Shown: positions 46,267 through 54,894, counted from the stretch's first letter. The stretch: DNA of 64,000 nucleotides from Clostridia bacterium (GCA_910575245.1 CAJTEN010000004.1:62001-126000), one strand, 5' to 3'. Made by a program: numbers and translations. Notes: a model not told the origin generated them from the sequence alone.

Positions 46267-47289
46267 ATGAGCGAAGTAAAAATGATCAGCCCGGCAGTTA
46301 AGAATGTACCGTGGCAGGAAAAACCGGAAGGATTAAAGGGGGCGCCGATCTGGAGATACAGCGAGAATCCGATTATCGGCAGGAATCCTGTGGAGGGTGT
46401 GGCAAGAATCTTTAACAGCGCCGTAATGCCTTATGGGGATGAATTCATCGGTGTGTTCAGAGGAGAGCAGACAAACGGTATTCCTTATATTTATCTGGGA
46501 CACAGTAAGGATGCCGTACACTGGGAGTTTGAGAAAGAGAAGATTCCTTTTAAAGACGAAGCAGGCAATGACTTTATGCCGGTCTATGCGTATGACCCGC
46601 GTCTGGTCAAGGTGGAAGACACCTACTATATTATATGGTGCCAGGATTTCTACGGCGCGTCCATCGGTATGGCAAGGACTACGGATTTCAGGACATTTAT
46701 AAGAATCGAGAATCCTTTTATTCCTTTTAACAGAAATGCGGTATTATTCCCTCGGAAGATTAACGGTAACTTCGTGCTTTTAAGCCGTCCTTCCGATTCC
46801 GGACATACCCCCTTCGGGGATATCTTCTTAAGTGAAAGCCCGGATATGGTCTACTGGGGCAGGCATAGACATGTTATGGGCAAGAGTACCGAATGGTGGG
46901 AGTCGCTTAAGGTCGGCGGCGGCGCGGCGCCTATTGAGACGAGCGAAGGGTGGCTTTTATTCTACCATGGTGTGAGCGGTACTTGTAACGGATACGTGTA
47001 CTCCATCGGCGGCGCGATTCTGGACATTGATAATCCGTCTAAGGTATTGTACCGGTGTGAGAATTTCCTGCTGACACCGGAAGAGTGGTACGAGGAGAGA
47101 GGATTTGTGCCGAACGTGTGCTTCCCCTGTGCGACGGTCCATGATTCCGAGAGCGGTAAGATTGCACTGTATTACGGATGCGCAGACAGCTATGTGGGTC
47201 TGGCATTCACGAAGCTGAATGAGATTGTGGATTATATTAAATCCCATAGTCATGTGACAGAATCAGATACGGAGATCGGTATCAGATAA
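46267..47289 (+). CDS. Beta-1,4-mannooligosaccharide phosphorylase (GH130 subfamily 2)
   Basis: This 340-aa enzyme shows GH130_2 features: WRYSENPIIGRNPVEGVARI, FNSAVMPYGDEFIGVFRGE, VYAYDPRLVKVEDTYYIIWC (catalytic Asp), KVGGGAAPIETSEGWLLFYH and YYGCADSYVGLAF. It removes mannose from the non-reducing end of mannooligosaccharides as mannose-1-phosphate, feeding chain-shortened products to the epimerase and GH130_1 enzyme. AAAAGGAGTGAAAA precedes the start. It is the last gene, followed by a terminator. Confidence 0.93.
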   Translation: MSEVKMISPAVKNVPWQEKPEGLKGAPIWRYSENPIIGRNPVEGVARIFNSAVMPYGDEFIGVFRGEQTNGIPYIYLGHSKDAVHWEFEKEKIPFKDEAGNDFMPVYAYDPRLVKVEDTYYIIWCQDFYGASIGMARTTDFRTFIRIENPFIPFNRNAVLFPRKINGNFVLLSRPSDSGHTPFGDIFLSESPDMVYWGRHRHVMGKSTEWWESLKVGGGAAPIETSEGWLLFYHGVSGTCNGYVYSIGGAILDIDNPSKVLYRCENFLLTPEEWYEERGFVPNVCFPCATVHDSESGKIALYYGCADSYVGLAFTKLNEIVDYIKSHSHVTESDTEIGIR

Positions 47290-47297
47290 GGGATGTG

Positions 47298-47340
47298 AAG
47301 CCAGCTGTTTGGACCGTCTGGGGCCGGAGCTGGCTTTCTT
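47298..47340 (+). terminator. Intrinsic terminator of the mannan operon
   Basis: AAGCCAGCT (47298-47306) pairs with AGCTGGCTT (47328-47336), followed by TCTT; stem is perfect, T run is short. Confidence 0.65.
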
Positions 47341-47473
47341 CATGCTTTTTGGAGAGGATAGCGTGTGAACAGCGACGCGAAATGCAGAATATGAAAGTTT
47401 CTTGCCGTATAATGGAAACAATGGTACAATAGTAACAACCGATTACATGTTTCGTGAATGTGCTTCTGTATCT

Positions 47474-47481
47474 GGTATAAT
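47474..47481 (+). promoter_or_regulatory. Extended -10 promoter of the DUF6465 gene
   Basis: TGGTATAAT (from 47473) is an extended -10; no good -35 is seen 17 bp upstream. The coding start is 66 bases later. Confidence 0.45.
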
Positions 47482-47547
47482 CATGTGACGATCGGTAACA
47501 TTAACACTATACGATATGCTGAAAGGCGGATAAAGGGGGAGGATGTA

Positions 47548-47850
47548 ATGGATAAGAAAGAAATGATGGCAAGTAAGGACGTTGTGCTCAAGCAGGATGC
47601 GGCGGCAGATGAGGAGAAGGTGTCTGAACAGAAGACTGTAAAGAAAGAAGCTGTGCCGGAGATTACCTTGCAGTATCGGGAGTATGAGGCCAATATGGAT
47701 GCAGTGACTGAGAGGGTTAAGGCACATTACTATGCGAAGGGCCACGCGCAGGGATCAATTGAGAGTCTTCAGATTTACGTGAAACCGGAAGATTTTACCG
47801 CGTATTATGTCATTAATGACGGTGTGGTCGGGAAAGTGAATCTGTTCTAG
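47548..47850 (+). CDS. DUF6465-type small protein
   Basis: This 100-aa protein has a charged, Lys/Glu-rich N-terminal half and a conserved C-terminal domain (ITLQYREYEANMDAVTERVK, YYAKGH, LQIYVKPEDFTAYYVINDG, GKVNLF). This matches the Clostridia family DUF6465, of unknown function. ATG 47548 has GGGGGAGG upstream; the frame opens earlier at 47458 across the promoter. It is monocistronic. Confidence 0.75.
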   Translation: MDKKEMMASKDVVLKQDAAADEEKVSEQKTVKKEAVPEITLQYREYEANMDAVTERVKAHYYAKGHAQGSIESLQIYVKPEDFTAYYVINDGVVGKVNLF

Positions 47851-47989
47851 AAAAGCCTGCTGCTTTTCGGGACGTTATATCAGGATTTCGTGGAGCGTTT
47901 GCACCGTCCTTTTTATGTGGCTTTGTGTCCGGGAAGACATGGAGGTGCAGGCATGTAGGATTATGTAGAATTGAATGATGATAGGAAGT

Positions 47990-48031
47990 GCTGTTGTATG
48001 GTCGAATGTGGTTATACAGCAGCTTTTTTTT
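47990..48031 (+). terminator. Intrinsic terminator downstream of DUF6465
   Basis: GCTGTTGTAT (47990-47999) pairs with ATACAGCAGC (48014-48023, one wobble), followed by eight T. Confidence 0.75.
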
Positions 48032-48118
48032 GCGTATTTTACGGTATATCTGAAGAAATTTCCAGCCCAGGCACGTTTCTGTAAATAGAAAAAACTGCTG
48101 CAAGCGCTAATTGTGAGA

Positions 48119-48189
48119 GCATTTGTGCCTCGCCGCAGGCGGCTTGGAGTACGCAAATGCCGTTACTACGGGCAGCTGGGCTGTGAATC
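48119..48189. repeat. Hairpin repeat and left half of a REP-like palindrome
   Basis: GCATTTG (48119-48125) pairs with CAAATGC (48154-48160) around a CGCCGCAGGCGG core, followed by TTACTACGGGCAGCTG and GGCTGTGAAT (48179-48188). The TACGCAAATGC...TTAC...CAGCTGG part recurs before copy A at 21138-21167. The right half, GGCTGTGAATAGTAA, follows copy B at 48379. Confidence 0.55.
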
Positions 48190-48377
48190 AATGTCGTTAA
48201 GTTAAGCCGGATGCGCCTGACATGATAGGAATCTCCTGAGGACGCGCTTTCGCTCAGTTCCAAACGCAGCGGTACTAAATTCGTGGAAAACCTCATTAAG
48301 TACCGGCGTTAGGGGGTGGCCCTAAGGAGAATCCTATCATATCAGACGCTGTGTATAGACTTAACTTAATGAAATTG
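48190..48377 (+). mobile_element. 187-bp palindromic element family 1, copy B (MITE-like)
   Basis: Ends AATGTCGTTAAGTTAAG and CTTAACTTAATGAAATT enclose long complementary arms and a central hairpin (CGGTACT...AGTACCG). It matches copy C (58253) in the same orientation and copy A (21180) inverted. Direct repeats GGCTGTGAAT (48179, 48379) flank it 200 bases apart. Non-coding. Confidence 0.75.
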
Positions 48378-48423
48378 GGCTGTGAATAGTAAAAAACTTA
48401 AGGTTATAGAAAGGAAATGTATG

Positions 48424-48487
48424 TTGACAAATAATATTATACAGCGTATAGTATTGTTAGAAACAATATTATATGTCATATAATATT
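48424..48487 (+). promoter_or_regulatory. PadR-module promoter and 11-bp inverted-repeat operator
   Basis: TTGACA (48424-48429), 17 bp, TATAGT. Downstream is a perfect palindrome AATATTATATG-T-CATATAATATT (48465-48487), with more ATATTATA units on both sides (48430-48510). PadR regulators bind AT-rich palindromes at their own promoters, so autoregulation is likely. Confidence 0.6.
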
Positions 48488-48645
48488 ATAATAGTTAATA
48501 ATATTATACGATCAGACTATAACTTATACGGGAGAGCGAAGGAGGACAAAGTTTTACAGAAGGATATGACGGCAGATTATTTTAATTTGAACAGGAATGG
48601 ATGATCATTATGAAGTATGTAAAAAGCAGGAAAGGAGTATATCGC

Positions 48646-48972
48646 ATGGTATTTAACACGGGAGCAGCTTTGCTGGATGCAATTGTGCTTGCTGTGGTAT
48701 CCAGTGAGACGGAAGGCACATATGGATACAAGATCACGCAGGAAGTGCGGGAAGTGATTGAGATTTCAGAGTCCACATTATATCCGGTGCTGAGAAGGCT
48801 GCAGAAGGATGAATGTCTGGAAGTCTACGATATGGAATGTGCGGGCAGGAACAGGCGGTATTATAAGGTGACGGAAAGAGGAAGAGCACAGCTTAATCTG
48901 TATATCAGTGAATGGTATCGATATTCTGCCAGACTAAACAGTATCTTTGAGGGAGGATTGAAGCATGAATAG
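48646..48972 (+). CDS. PadR-family transcriptional regulator
   Basis: This 108-aa protein is a compact PadR: winged helix (LLDAIVLAVVSSETEGTYGY, residues 9-28), STLYPVLRRLQKDECLEVYD as the recognition helix and wing, YYKVTERGRAQLN, and a C-terminal dimerisation helix. ATG 48646 has AAAGGAG eight bases upstream; 48601 opens the frame earlier. It overlaps the next gene by 8 bases. In Clostridia, PadR plus DUF1700 plus DUF4097 form a co-regulated envelope module; the regulator probably represses the promoter at 48424. Confidence 0.93.
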   Translation: MVFNTGAALLDAIVLAVVSSETEGTYGYKITQEVREVIEISESTLYPVLRRLQKDECLEVYDMECAGRNRRYYKVTERGRAQLNLYISEWYRYSARLNSIFEGGLKHE

Positions 48973-49946
48973 AGCAGAATTTATGAGGCGTCTGACAGAG
49001 CTTCTGGGCGATGTACCACCGATGGAGAGGGAAGAAGCCATCCAATATTACAATGACTATTTTGACGATGCGGGTGAGGAGAATGAAGGCAGCGTTATCG
49101 CATCACTGGGGACTCCTGAGGAGTTGGCAAAGACGATTAAAACAGGGCTGAATGACGGCGGAAACGGCGGAGAATTTACGGAATCGGGTTTCAGCGGATA
49201 TACGCAGTTGCCGAAGGATGAGGTCATAAGGGCGGAGGATGTTAACACGGCGGAAGGATCCGGGAACAATGCCGCACGGACGGGAAATGAACAGAGCGGA
49301 AGCACACAGTATGGTAATGACTATTATGAAGGCGCCTACTACAGGCGGCCCCAGGGAGAAGGTATCTACGGCGGCCGGAAGGATACCAGGACTGACAGCA
49401 ATCCTTACGAGAATACCGGAGCACAAAGTGACACCTGGAATTCGGCGTATGGACAGAATAATACGCAGAATGCGTCATACGGGCAGGATAGGGCCGATCA
49501 TACAGCAAATGGCCAGACAGGGGGACAGTATCAATCTTACAGCAGGTCAGGCTCTAAGAAGGAGCCGATGTCCGGGGGGGATGATCGCATTGATTGCCAT
49601 AGTGGCTGTGTTTACTTCCCCGGTATGGCTGGGACTGCTGGGCGGCTTTTTCGGTGTCGCGGTGGGCGTGATTGCAACACTGTTTGCGCTGTTTCTGTCA
49701 TTCTTGATCGTAGGGGTAGTGTTGGTTGCGGTGGCGGTTGCGCTTTTGGTAACAGGTATCATTCTGTTGTTCGGTGCACCGGCCGCAGCGCTGTGTCTGA
49801 TTGGGGGTTCACTTGCGGTTTTTGCGGTAGGCCTGGTATTTATCTGGCTGACGGTTGCCATGGCCGGTACAGCGATACCGGCATGTGTCAGGGGAATTGT
49901 TTCTCTGTGCCAGAGAATTTTTCATAGAGGAGGTGCGAGGGCATGA
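48965..49946 (+). pseudogene. DUF1700-family membrane protein, frameshifted at a 7-G run
   Basis: The frame starts as a classic DUF1700/HAAS domain (MNRAEFMRRLTELLGDVPPM, EEAIQYYNDYFDDAG, SLGTPEELAKTIK), then a Gly/Ser/Gln-rich linker. At GGGGGGG (49574-49580) the frame leaves the membrane part: continuing in frame gives unrelated sequence to 49927, whereas removing one G gives MIALIAIVAVFTSPVWLGLL and four hydrophobic helices ending at 49946, four bases over the next start. So the intact protein needs six G (about 326 aa). This may be a real mutation, slippage-controlled expression, or a sequencing error. The module context predicts a membrane partner for DUF4097. Confidence 0.8.
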
Positions 49947-51112
49947 AGAAGTTCACAAAGGTATGTCTTGCTGTGGCATTAATCACTTTTCTGACAGGAT
50001 GTCTGTTGGGATGTGTGGGTGCTATGCTAGGAGGGCTCCGACAGATGGAGCGCGTCAGTGTGGAACAGCTGACGGGGATTCCGTTTCGGTTTGTACGTAA
50101 CGGCAGCAACATTTTCTTCGGATTCTGGAATCGTCACTGGGATGATGATTGGGAAGCGTACTGGGACTGGGATTCCAAAGAATGGAAGACAGCAGAGATG
50201 TCTGAAATTGACCAGCCGGAGACAGGTATTCAGGAAGAAAATGTTTTAGAAGAAGCGTTTGAGCATGGAAAAGATGGCGAGGAACATAAGAACAGCCAGA
50301 GCAATGCGGAACAAATGGTGACAGGACAGGATCTGGGACTTACGTCAGCTGCGCTTCGGGGGCTGGATCTTGAGATAGGAGCCTGTACAATGTATATTGA
50401 GGAGTCGGAGAATGACTCTGTGAGTCTCGGCATTACCGGAGAATGTGAGGATCACTACCGGTACCGTATCAAGGATGGAAATACACTGTTGCTTGTTCAT
50501 AAAGATATGAGTTATGATGAACTGGGAAGTATCTGGAACAGAAGCCATCCGAGAGGAAATACGAAGATTTACTTGTATCTGCCTAAAGACGCTGCACTTG
50601 ATGAAATCAGCATTGATTTTGGGGCAGGTATATTGGAGGCCGGATATCTCAGAGCCAGAGCGATAGAGATCAATGCGGGTGCAGGAGACTGCAGGTTTGA
50701 AGGCCTGGAGGCATCAGAATCCATAGATATCGCGATGGGAGCCGGTAAAGTCACGACGAATCAACTGATCGCCCGGGAAACGGAACTGGATATTGCCGCC
50801 GGGGAACTCCGCGTCAGCGGTATGGACATAAGCCAGAAAGCCCAGGTAGCTGTCAGCATGGGCAATGCCGTAATAAGCGGTGCGTTTAGCGGGGAGATGG
50901 GTATAGAGTGCAGTATGGGTAATCTGGACATTACCCTGATAGGCGCGGAGACGGATTATAATTATGAACTTGACTGCGGTATGGGAGAAGTGAAGATAGG
51001 GTCGGAGTATTGTGGCGGTTGGGATGACGATGATGAAATAAATAACGGCAGTCATAATACATTGGATATCACAAGCGCTATGGGCAATGTGAATGTAATG
51101 TTTACGGAGTAG
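49943..51112 (+). CDS. DUF4097-type beta-helix envelope protein
   Basis: This 389-aa protein has an N-terminal signal or membrane segment (FTKVCLAVALITFLTGCLLG), a charged linker and a repetitive beta-strand domain with recurrent Gly-rich turns (ISIDFGAGILEA, IDIAMGAGKVTT, VAVSMGNAVISG, IECSMGNLDITL, LDITSAMGNVNVMF). This is the DUF4097 adhesin-like fold often found with DUF1700 and PadR. It starts with an ATGA overlap on the upstream gene, so translation is coupled. It is probably outside the membrane; role unknown, envelope stress suspected. Confidence 0.85.
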   Translation: MKKFTKVCLAVALITFLTGCLLGCVGAMLGGLRQMERVSVEQLTGIPFRFVRNGSNIFFGFWNRHWDDDWEAYWDWDSKEWKTAEMSEIDQPETGIQEENVLEEAFEHGKDGEEHKNSQSNAEQMVTGQDLGLTSAALRGLDLEIGACTMYIEESENDSVSLGITGECEDHYRYRIKDGNTLLLVHKDMSYDELGSIWNRSHPRGNTKIYLYLPKDAALDEISIDFGAGILEAGYLRARAIEINAGAGDCRFEGLEASESIDIAMGAGKVTTNQLIARETELDIAAGELRVSGMDISQKAQVAVSMGNAVISGAFSGEMGIECSMGNLDITLIGAETDYNYELDCGMGEVKIGSEYCGGWDDDDEINNGSHNTLDITSAMGNVNVMFTE

Positions 51113-51126
51113 AAAGGAAGATAAGT

Positions 51127-51336
51127 ATGGGTAATGATTATAAGAAACTGGTCCGTTCCAGAAGAAACAGGACAATATGTGGCGTATGCGGTGGAATTGG
51201 AGAATACCTGAATGTTGACCCGACGTTGGTGCGGCTGGTATGGCTGTTGTGTTCTCTGTCAAGCTGCGGCACCGGATTGATCATCTATGTGGTGGCATCT
51301 CTGCTCATTCCGGAAGAAAATGATATTGTCGGATGA
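51127..51336 (+). CDS. PspC-domain small membrane protein
   Basis: This 69-aa protein is a single PspC domain: KLVRSRRNRTICGVCGGIGE, LNVDPTLVRLVWLLCSL and a hydrophobic end (GLIIYVVASLLIPEEND). PspC proteins take part in membrane-stress response. GAAAGGAAGATAAGT precedes the ATG. It is the last gene of the PadR/DUF1700/DUF4097 module. A family-2 element starts two bases after its stop codon. Confidence 0.92.
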   Translation: MGNDYKKLVRSRRNRTICGVCGGIGEYLNVDPTLVRLVWLLCSLSSCGTGLIIYVVASLLIPEENDIVG

Positions 51337-51337
51337 T

Positions 51338-51440
51338 TATAGTAAACGACATAACAAATTTCTGTATCCGTCTCCTGCCAAAGCCATATACAGAAGCTTT
51401 TGCAGGGCCGAAAAGGAAATTTTTAATGTCGTTAACTATG
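51338..51440 (-). mobile_element. 103-bp palindromic element family 2, copy 3 (inverted)
   Basis: Ends TATAGTAAACGACAT and ATGTCGTTAACTAT; the inside is the reverse complement of the elements at 43414 and 52337 with a few changes. With the copy at 52337 it brackets the ECF S component gene in inverted orientation. Confidence 0.75.
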
Positions 51441-51474
51441 GAAGTAAAGACGTAAGACGAGAGCCTTAGGCGAT

Positions 51475-51516
51475 AAAAGGAAGCCGGTCACCGGTATGTG
51501 GTGGAGGCTTCCTTTT
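51475..51516. terminator. Bidirectional intrinsic terminator
   Basis: AAAAGGAAGCC (51475-51485) pairs with GGCTTCCTTTT (51506-51516) and more T follow. It serves the PspC end and the convergent ECF gene. Confidence 0.8.
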
Positions 51517-51519
51517 TTG

Positions 51520-52128
51520 TTATCGGGTCTTAAGCGGTTTCCTGTTGCCACCGATTGTGAAGAACAGGCCGGATTTTTTGAGTGCAGGCCGCAGCGCCAT
51601 ATAGACTGCCACGGATACGATTGTGGAAGTTACCGCATTGATGGATGTGGAAGCGATATTCCACGCCAGAGTTACATCGGCAGCGGGCTTGCCCAGGATC
51701 ATACGTTTGTAGAAATACCCCACAAGCGGATCAAAGATGACATTGAATAACAGTCCGCCCACAGCAGCGGCGATTGTCCATCTCAGTACTTTGGAAGTGT
51801 CATGCTCGGTGCTGATGTGGCCGAGTTTATGGGCGATGAGGCCGGTGATCAGGCCGATACACAGTTTCAGAAGAAAAGTCTTGGGTGCGTAGATGATGTA
51901 ATAAGGATCCAGAAGGTCTCCGATCGTCATACCGATGGCGCCGCCAAGTCCGCCATAAAATCCTCCCAGCAGCAGTGCTCCTAACACACACACGGCATTG
52001 CCCAGATGAATAGAAGTGGCATCTCCGCCGGGCAGCGTGATCTTAATCTGCAGAAATGTAAATACAACATAGGAGAGTGCGGCAAAAACGCCGGTCATAA
52101 CAAGCTTGAGCATTTTTTCGTTTTTCAT
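51520..52128 (-). CDS. ECF transporter S component (substrate not assigned)
   Basis: This 202-aa membrane protein has about six hydrophobic segments with the S-component pattern GDATSIHLGNAVCVLGALLL, GGFYGGLGGAIGMTIGDLLD and the TLAWNIASTSINAVTSTI-like helix 6. S components bind a vitamin or metal and dock to a shared EcfAAT module encoded elsewhere. GAGGGATTGAA precedes the ATG on the minus strand. Neighbours give no substrate clue; thiamin, folate or related vitamins are possible. Confidence 0.85.
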   Translation of the reverse strand: MKNEKMLKLVMTGVFAALSYVVFTFLQIKITLPGGDATSIHLGNAVCVLGALLLGGFYGGLGGAIGMTIGDLLDPYYIIYAPKTFLLKLCIGLITGLIAHKLGHISTEHDTSKVLRWTIAAAVGGLLFNVIFDPLVGYFYKRMILGKPAADVTLAWNIASTSINAVTSTIVSVAVYMALRPALKKSGLFFTIGGNRKPLKTR

Positions 52129-52336
52129 TTCAATCCCTCATTTCGGTTGGTTTTATGTATTCTTTTCTATAGTACGAATTATATGCGAAAATGGTATGAT
52201 GGAAAGTGCCAATTCAAGAATTTATGACCATGCCAGATACTTGTCTGTCAGCGAAACCTAAACAACAACCTCATCTTTCTTGATTTGTTCCAGAAAATCG
52301 ATATTATTTGATGTATCTGTAATCGCATATATCTTT
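52129..52336. other. Intergenic region without a recognisable gene
   Basis: No credible frame with ribosome binding site is seen. The minus strand reads KIYAITDTSNNIDFLEQI and a stop, which may be the end of a decayed gene; I cannot assign it. Confidence 0.3.
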
Positions 52337-52439
52337 TATAGTTAACGGCATTAAAAATTTCGTTTTCGGCCCTGCAAAAGCTTCCGTATATGGCTTTGGC
52401 AGGAGACGGAAACAGAAATTTGTTATGTCGTTTACTATA
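52337..52439 (+). mobile_element. 103-bp palindromic element family 2, copy 2
   Basis: Ends TATAGTTAACG and CGTTTACTATA. It differs from 43414-43516 at only a few positions (for example GGCATT for GATATT). TA borders on both sides. Non-coding. Confidence 0.75.
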
Positions 52440-52590
52440 TCTGTTACAAGCGAAATGATACAGCCGAAAGCTGAACCGCTGCAGCTGCTGATCCGGCAGA
52501 GGAGTAAGAGGGTATTTGATTCGGAGAATACGGCAATAATACCAGAGAAAGGATGGGCATCTGTGTCCAGGAAGATATGGGGGTGCAGAT

Positions 52591-53154
52591 ATGAGAATAA
52601 AACCTGTGGCAAACGGAAAGAAACGACTGAAGACCGACTTTTTTTTCTATGTGTGGTTATTCTTCCTGCTGGCAGTATTCGGATGGCTCTGGGAAGGATT
52701 TCTGTATCTTTTTAAGGATGGCACGTATGTCAATCGTGGATTCCTGACCGGACCATGGCTTCCGGTCTATGGGGCCGGCGGCGTTATGCTGGAAGTCCTG
52801 TTCCACAGATGGAGAGACAGGCCGATATTGACGTTTGTATCTTCCATGGTATTGTGTACTGTGCTGGAATATCTTGCCGGATGGTATCTGGAATTGACCT
52901 GGGGAGTCAGATGGTGGGACTACAGCTCCGTATCATGGAATTTGCATGGAAGAATATGTCTGTACAGCAGCCTTCTCTTTGGTCTGGGCGGCATGATACT
53001 TGTATGGCTGATTGTCCCGTTGTCCTATTCTCTCTATTGCAGGATTCCGCGGAAAATGCAGACAGGGGCAGGGCTGCTTGTGCTGATCTTGTTCCTGTCA
53101 GATGCTGCTTACAGCGCTATGTGGCCGCATGTAGGAAAAGGAATCACCTATTAA
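52591..53154 (+). CDS. CmpB-type putative ABC transporter permease (PF06541 family)
   Basis: This 187-aa membrane protein has about five helices and the family features GWLWEGFLYLFKDGTYVNRG, GPWLPVYGAGGVML, EYLAGWYLELTWGVRWWDYS and NLHGRICLYSSLLFGLGGM. The family is common in Firmicutes and called a type-IV putative ABC permease, but its function is not established. GGGGGTGCAGAT precedes the ATG. It is alone; the MATE gene converges from downstream. Confidence 0.85.
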   Translation: MRIKPVANGKKRLKTDFFFYVWLFFLLAVFGWLWEGFLYLFKDGTYVNRGFLTGPWLPVYGAGGVMLEVLFHRWRDRPILTFVSSMVLCTVLEYLAGWYLELTWGVRWWDYSSVSWNLHGRICLYSSLLFGLGGMILVWLIVPLSYSLYCRIPRKMQTGAGLLVLILFLSDAAYSAMWPHVGKGITY

Positions 53155-53240
53155 TGAGAACCTTGATGTGCCGGTTGCCGGCGGATTTCGGACAAACGGG
53201 CAGCAGGCAGGGCAGGCCGACGGCTGTTTTACCAGTCGGG

Positions 53241-54599
53241 TCAACGGGGTGATGGCGGGGCAGCGGCAGTCAGTCCGGCCATAGTTCTCCATTTTCCATG
53301 TAAATATCTTGTAATAAAGCAGACAATACGGCAGCACCAGTCCAGAACCATGGCGATCCACACGCCGATGGCGCCATATCCCATCTGTACGCCAATCAGA
53401 TAACTGAAGCCGATCCGGAAGATAAACATGGAGGCAATGGACACGATCATGGTATAGCGCACATCGTTGCAGGCTCTGAGCATATTGGGAAAGGTGAAGG
53501 ACAGAGGCCACAGGAGGCAGGCGCATCCGTTGTGGATGAAGATCAGTGTCCGTGCCAAATTTGTTGTCTCCACGCTCAGTCCGTACAGCCCAAGGATCCA
53601 GTCCAGTTTCAGGAAGAGAACCAGATTCAGAAGGACCGTGGGAATATAGGTGATGGCCAGCAGCCTCTTGGTATAGAAGCGGACCTGCTTTTCGTCTCCT
53701 GCACCCACGCATTGCCCGATTACGGTGATCATTGCCAGATTGACGGCATTGCCGATGAGGATGCCTACGCTGTCCAGATTATTGGCCACGCCGTTGGCGG
53801 CGATCTGTACGGTTCCGAGGCCGGAAATAATACTTACCACCAGCACACGGCCCAGTTGGAAGATGCCGTTCTCCACACCGCTTGGTATGCCGATGTAGAG
53901 GATTTTCTTCACCATTCCGAAGTCCGGATGGAAGGGTTCCCGGAGGAAGCAGATATCAAGACCGGGATTACGCAGAAGAAAATAGAGGATGATACTGCCT
54001 ATGGCTCTGGAGATCAGTGAGGGGAGCGCAACCCCGGCGGCTCCCATATGCAGGCCGAAGATGCAGACCGCATTGCCTATTACATTGACCAAATTGATCA
54101 ATATTGATACTTTCAGGGTGACTTTGGAATTGCCCATGGAGCGGAACAAGGCGGCACAGGCATTGTATACCGCAAGAAAAGGGAAGGAAAAGGCCGAGAT
54201 TGTCAGATAGATCAGGGCGTTATCCATGACATCCGCTTCGATTCTGCCGAAGAACAATCTCAGCATAGGTTTCCTGAACAGGATCACGATGATTCCGATC
54301 AGCACCCCGGCGCAGATTACGGTATACAGAAGCTGTTTGGCGGATTTTCGGGCATTATCCTTCCGCCTGGCGCCCAGGCACTGAGAAGTTACCACGGCGC
54401 CGCCGGTAGCCAGTGCCGCCAGAATATTGAACATCAGCATATTGATCATGTCCACCAGTGAGACGCCGGATACGGCAGCCTCGCCGACGGAGGAGATCAT
54501 CATGGTATCGGCCATGCCCACAGTGATCGCCAGCGCCTGTTCAAATATTAACGGAATAATCATCCTGCGTAAATCTTTGCCGGAAAATAATGGTTCCAT
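53241..54599 (-). CDS. MATE-family efflux transporter
   Basis: This 452-aa protein has twelve hydrophobic segments with MATE features: PLIFEQALAITVGMADTMMI near the start, AALATGGAVVTSQCLGAR, and in the second half GIPSGVENGIFQLGRVLVVS and NLAMITVIGQCVGAGDEKQV. ATG 54599 follows AATGAGGTAAGA; the frame to 54785 adds non-family residues. It exports cationic drugs or metabolites by Na+ or H+ antiport. Substrate unknown. Confidence 0.93.
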   Translation of the reverse strand: MEPLFSGKDLRRMIIPLIFEQALAITVGMADTMMISSVGEAAVSGVSLVDMINMLMFNILAALATGGAVVTSQCLGARRKDNARKSAKQLLYTVICAGVLIGIIVILFRKPMLRLFFGRIEADVMDNALIYLTISAFSFPFLAVYNACAALFRSMGNSKVTLKVSILINLVNVIGNAVCIFGLHMGAAGVALPSLISRAIGSIILYFLLRNPGLDICFLREPFHPDFGMVKKILYIGIPSGVENGIFQLGRVLVVSIISGLGTVQIAANGVANNLDSVGILIGNAVNLAMITVIGQCVGAGDEKQVRFYTKRLLAITYIPTVLLNLVLFLKLDWILGLYGLSVETTNLARTLIFIHNGCACLLWPLSFTFPNMLRACNDVRYTMIVSIASMFIFRIGFSYLIGVQMGYGAIGVWIAMVLDWCCRIVCFITRYLHGKWRTMAGLTAAAPPSPR

Positions 54600-54800
54600 T
54601 CTTACCTCATTTCTGCTGTTTATTGTGCCAGAACCAATGGCAGTCTTATGCTTCTTATCATAATTGTATTGGTCTGCAATCAGCATAGGATATTTGTGGG
54701 TTAATTTCCTGAAACAGATATCTGTACTGTTACGAATAAAAATAATTATGGATGATTTGTACAAAAAAGTAAAGAGTGTCGGCACAATAAATGTACATTC

Positions 54801-54832
54801 GTAACAGGGAAGCCGAAAGGCTGAACTATTAC
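54801..54832. repeat. REP-like GCCGAAAGGC palindrome
   Basis: GTAACAGGGAAGCC-GAAA-GGCTGAACTATTAC is a hairpin with GAAA loop. It looks like an unoccupied version of the site broken by copy C at 58226-58450. Confidence 0.5.
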
Positions 54833-54894
54833 CGCATTCCTAATCCGAGAATTGAAGATTTACAGCATGGATGCTATAATATTCGTGCACAGAT

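Noticed and set aside
52304..52612. 102-aa minus-strand frame near the family-2 element
   Set aside because: Much of it is the palindromic element read as protein; it has no start signal or family match.
53098..53712. 204-aa minus-strand frame over the MATE 3' end
   Set aside because: It is an alternative frame of the MATE gene and has no transporter or other domain features.
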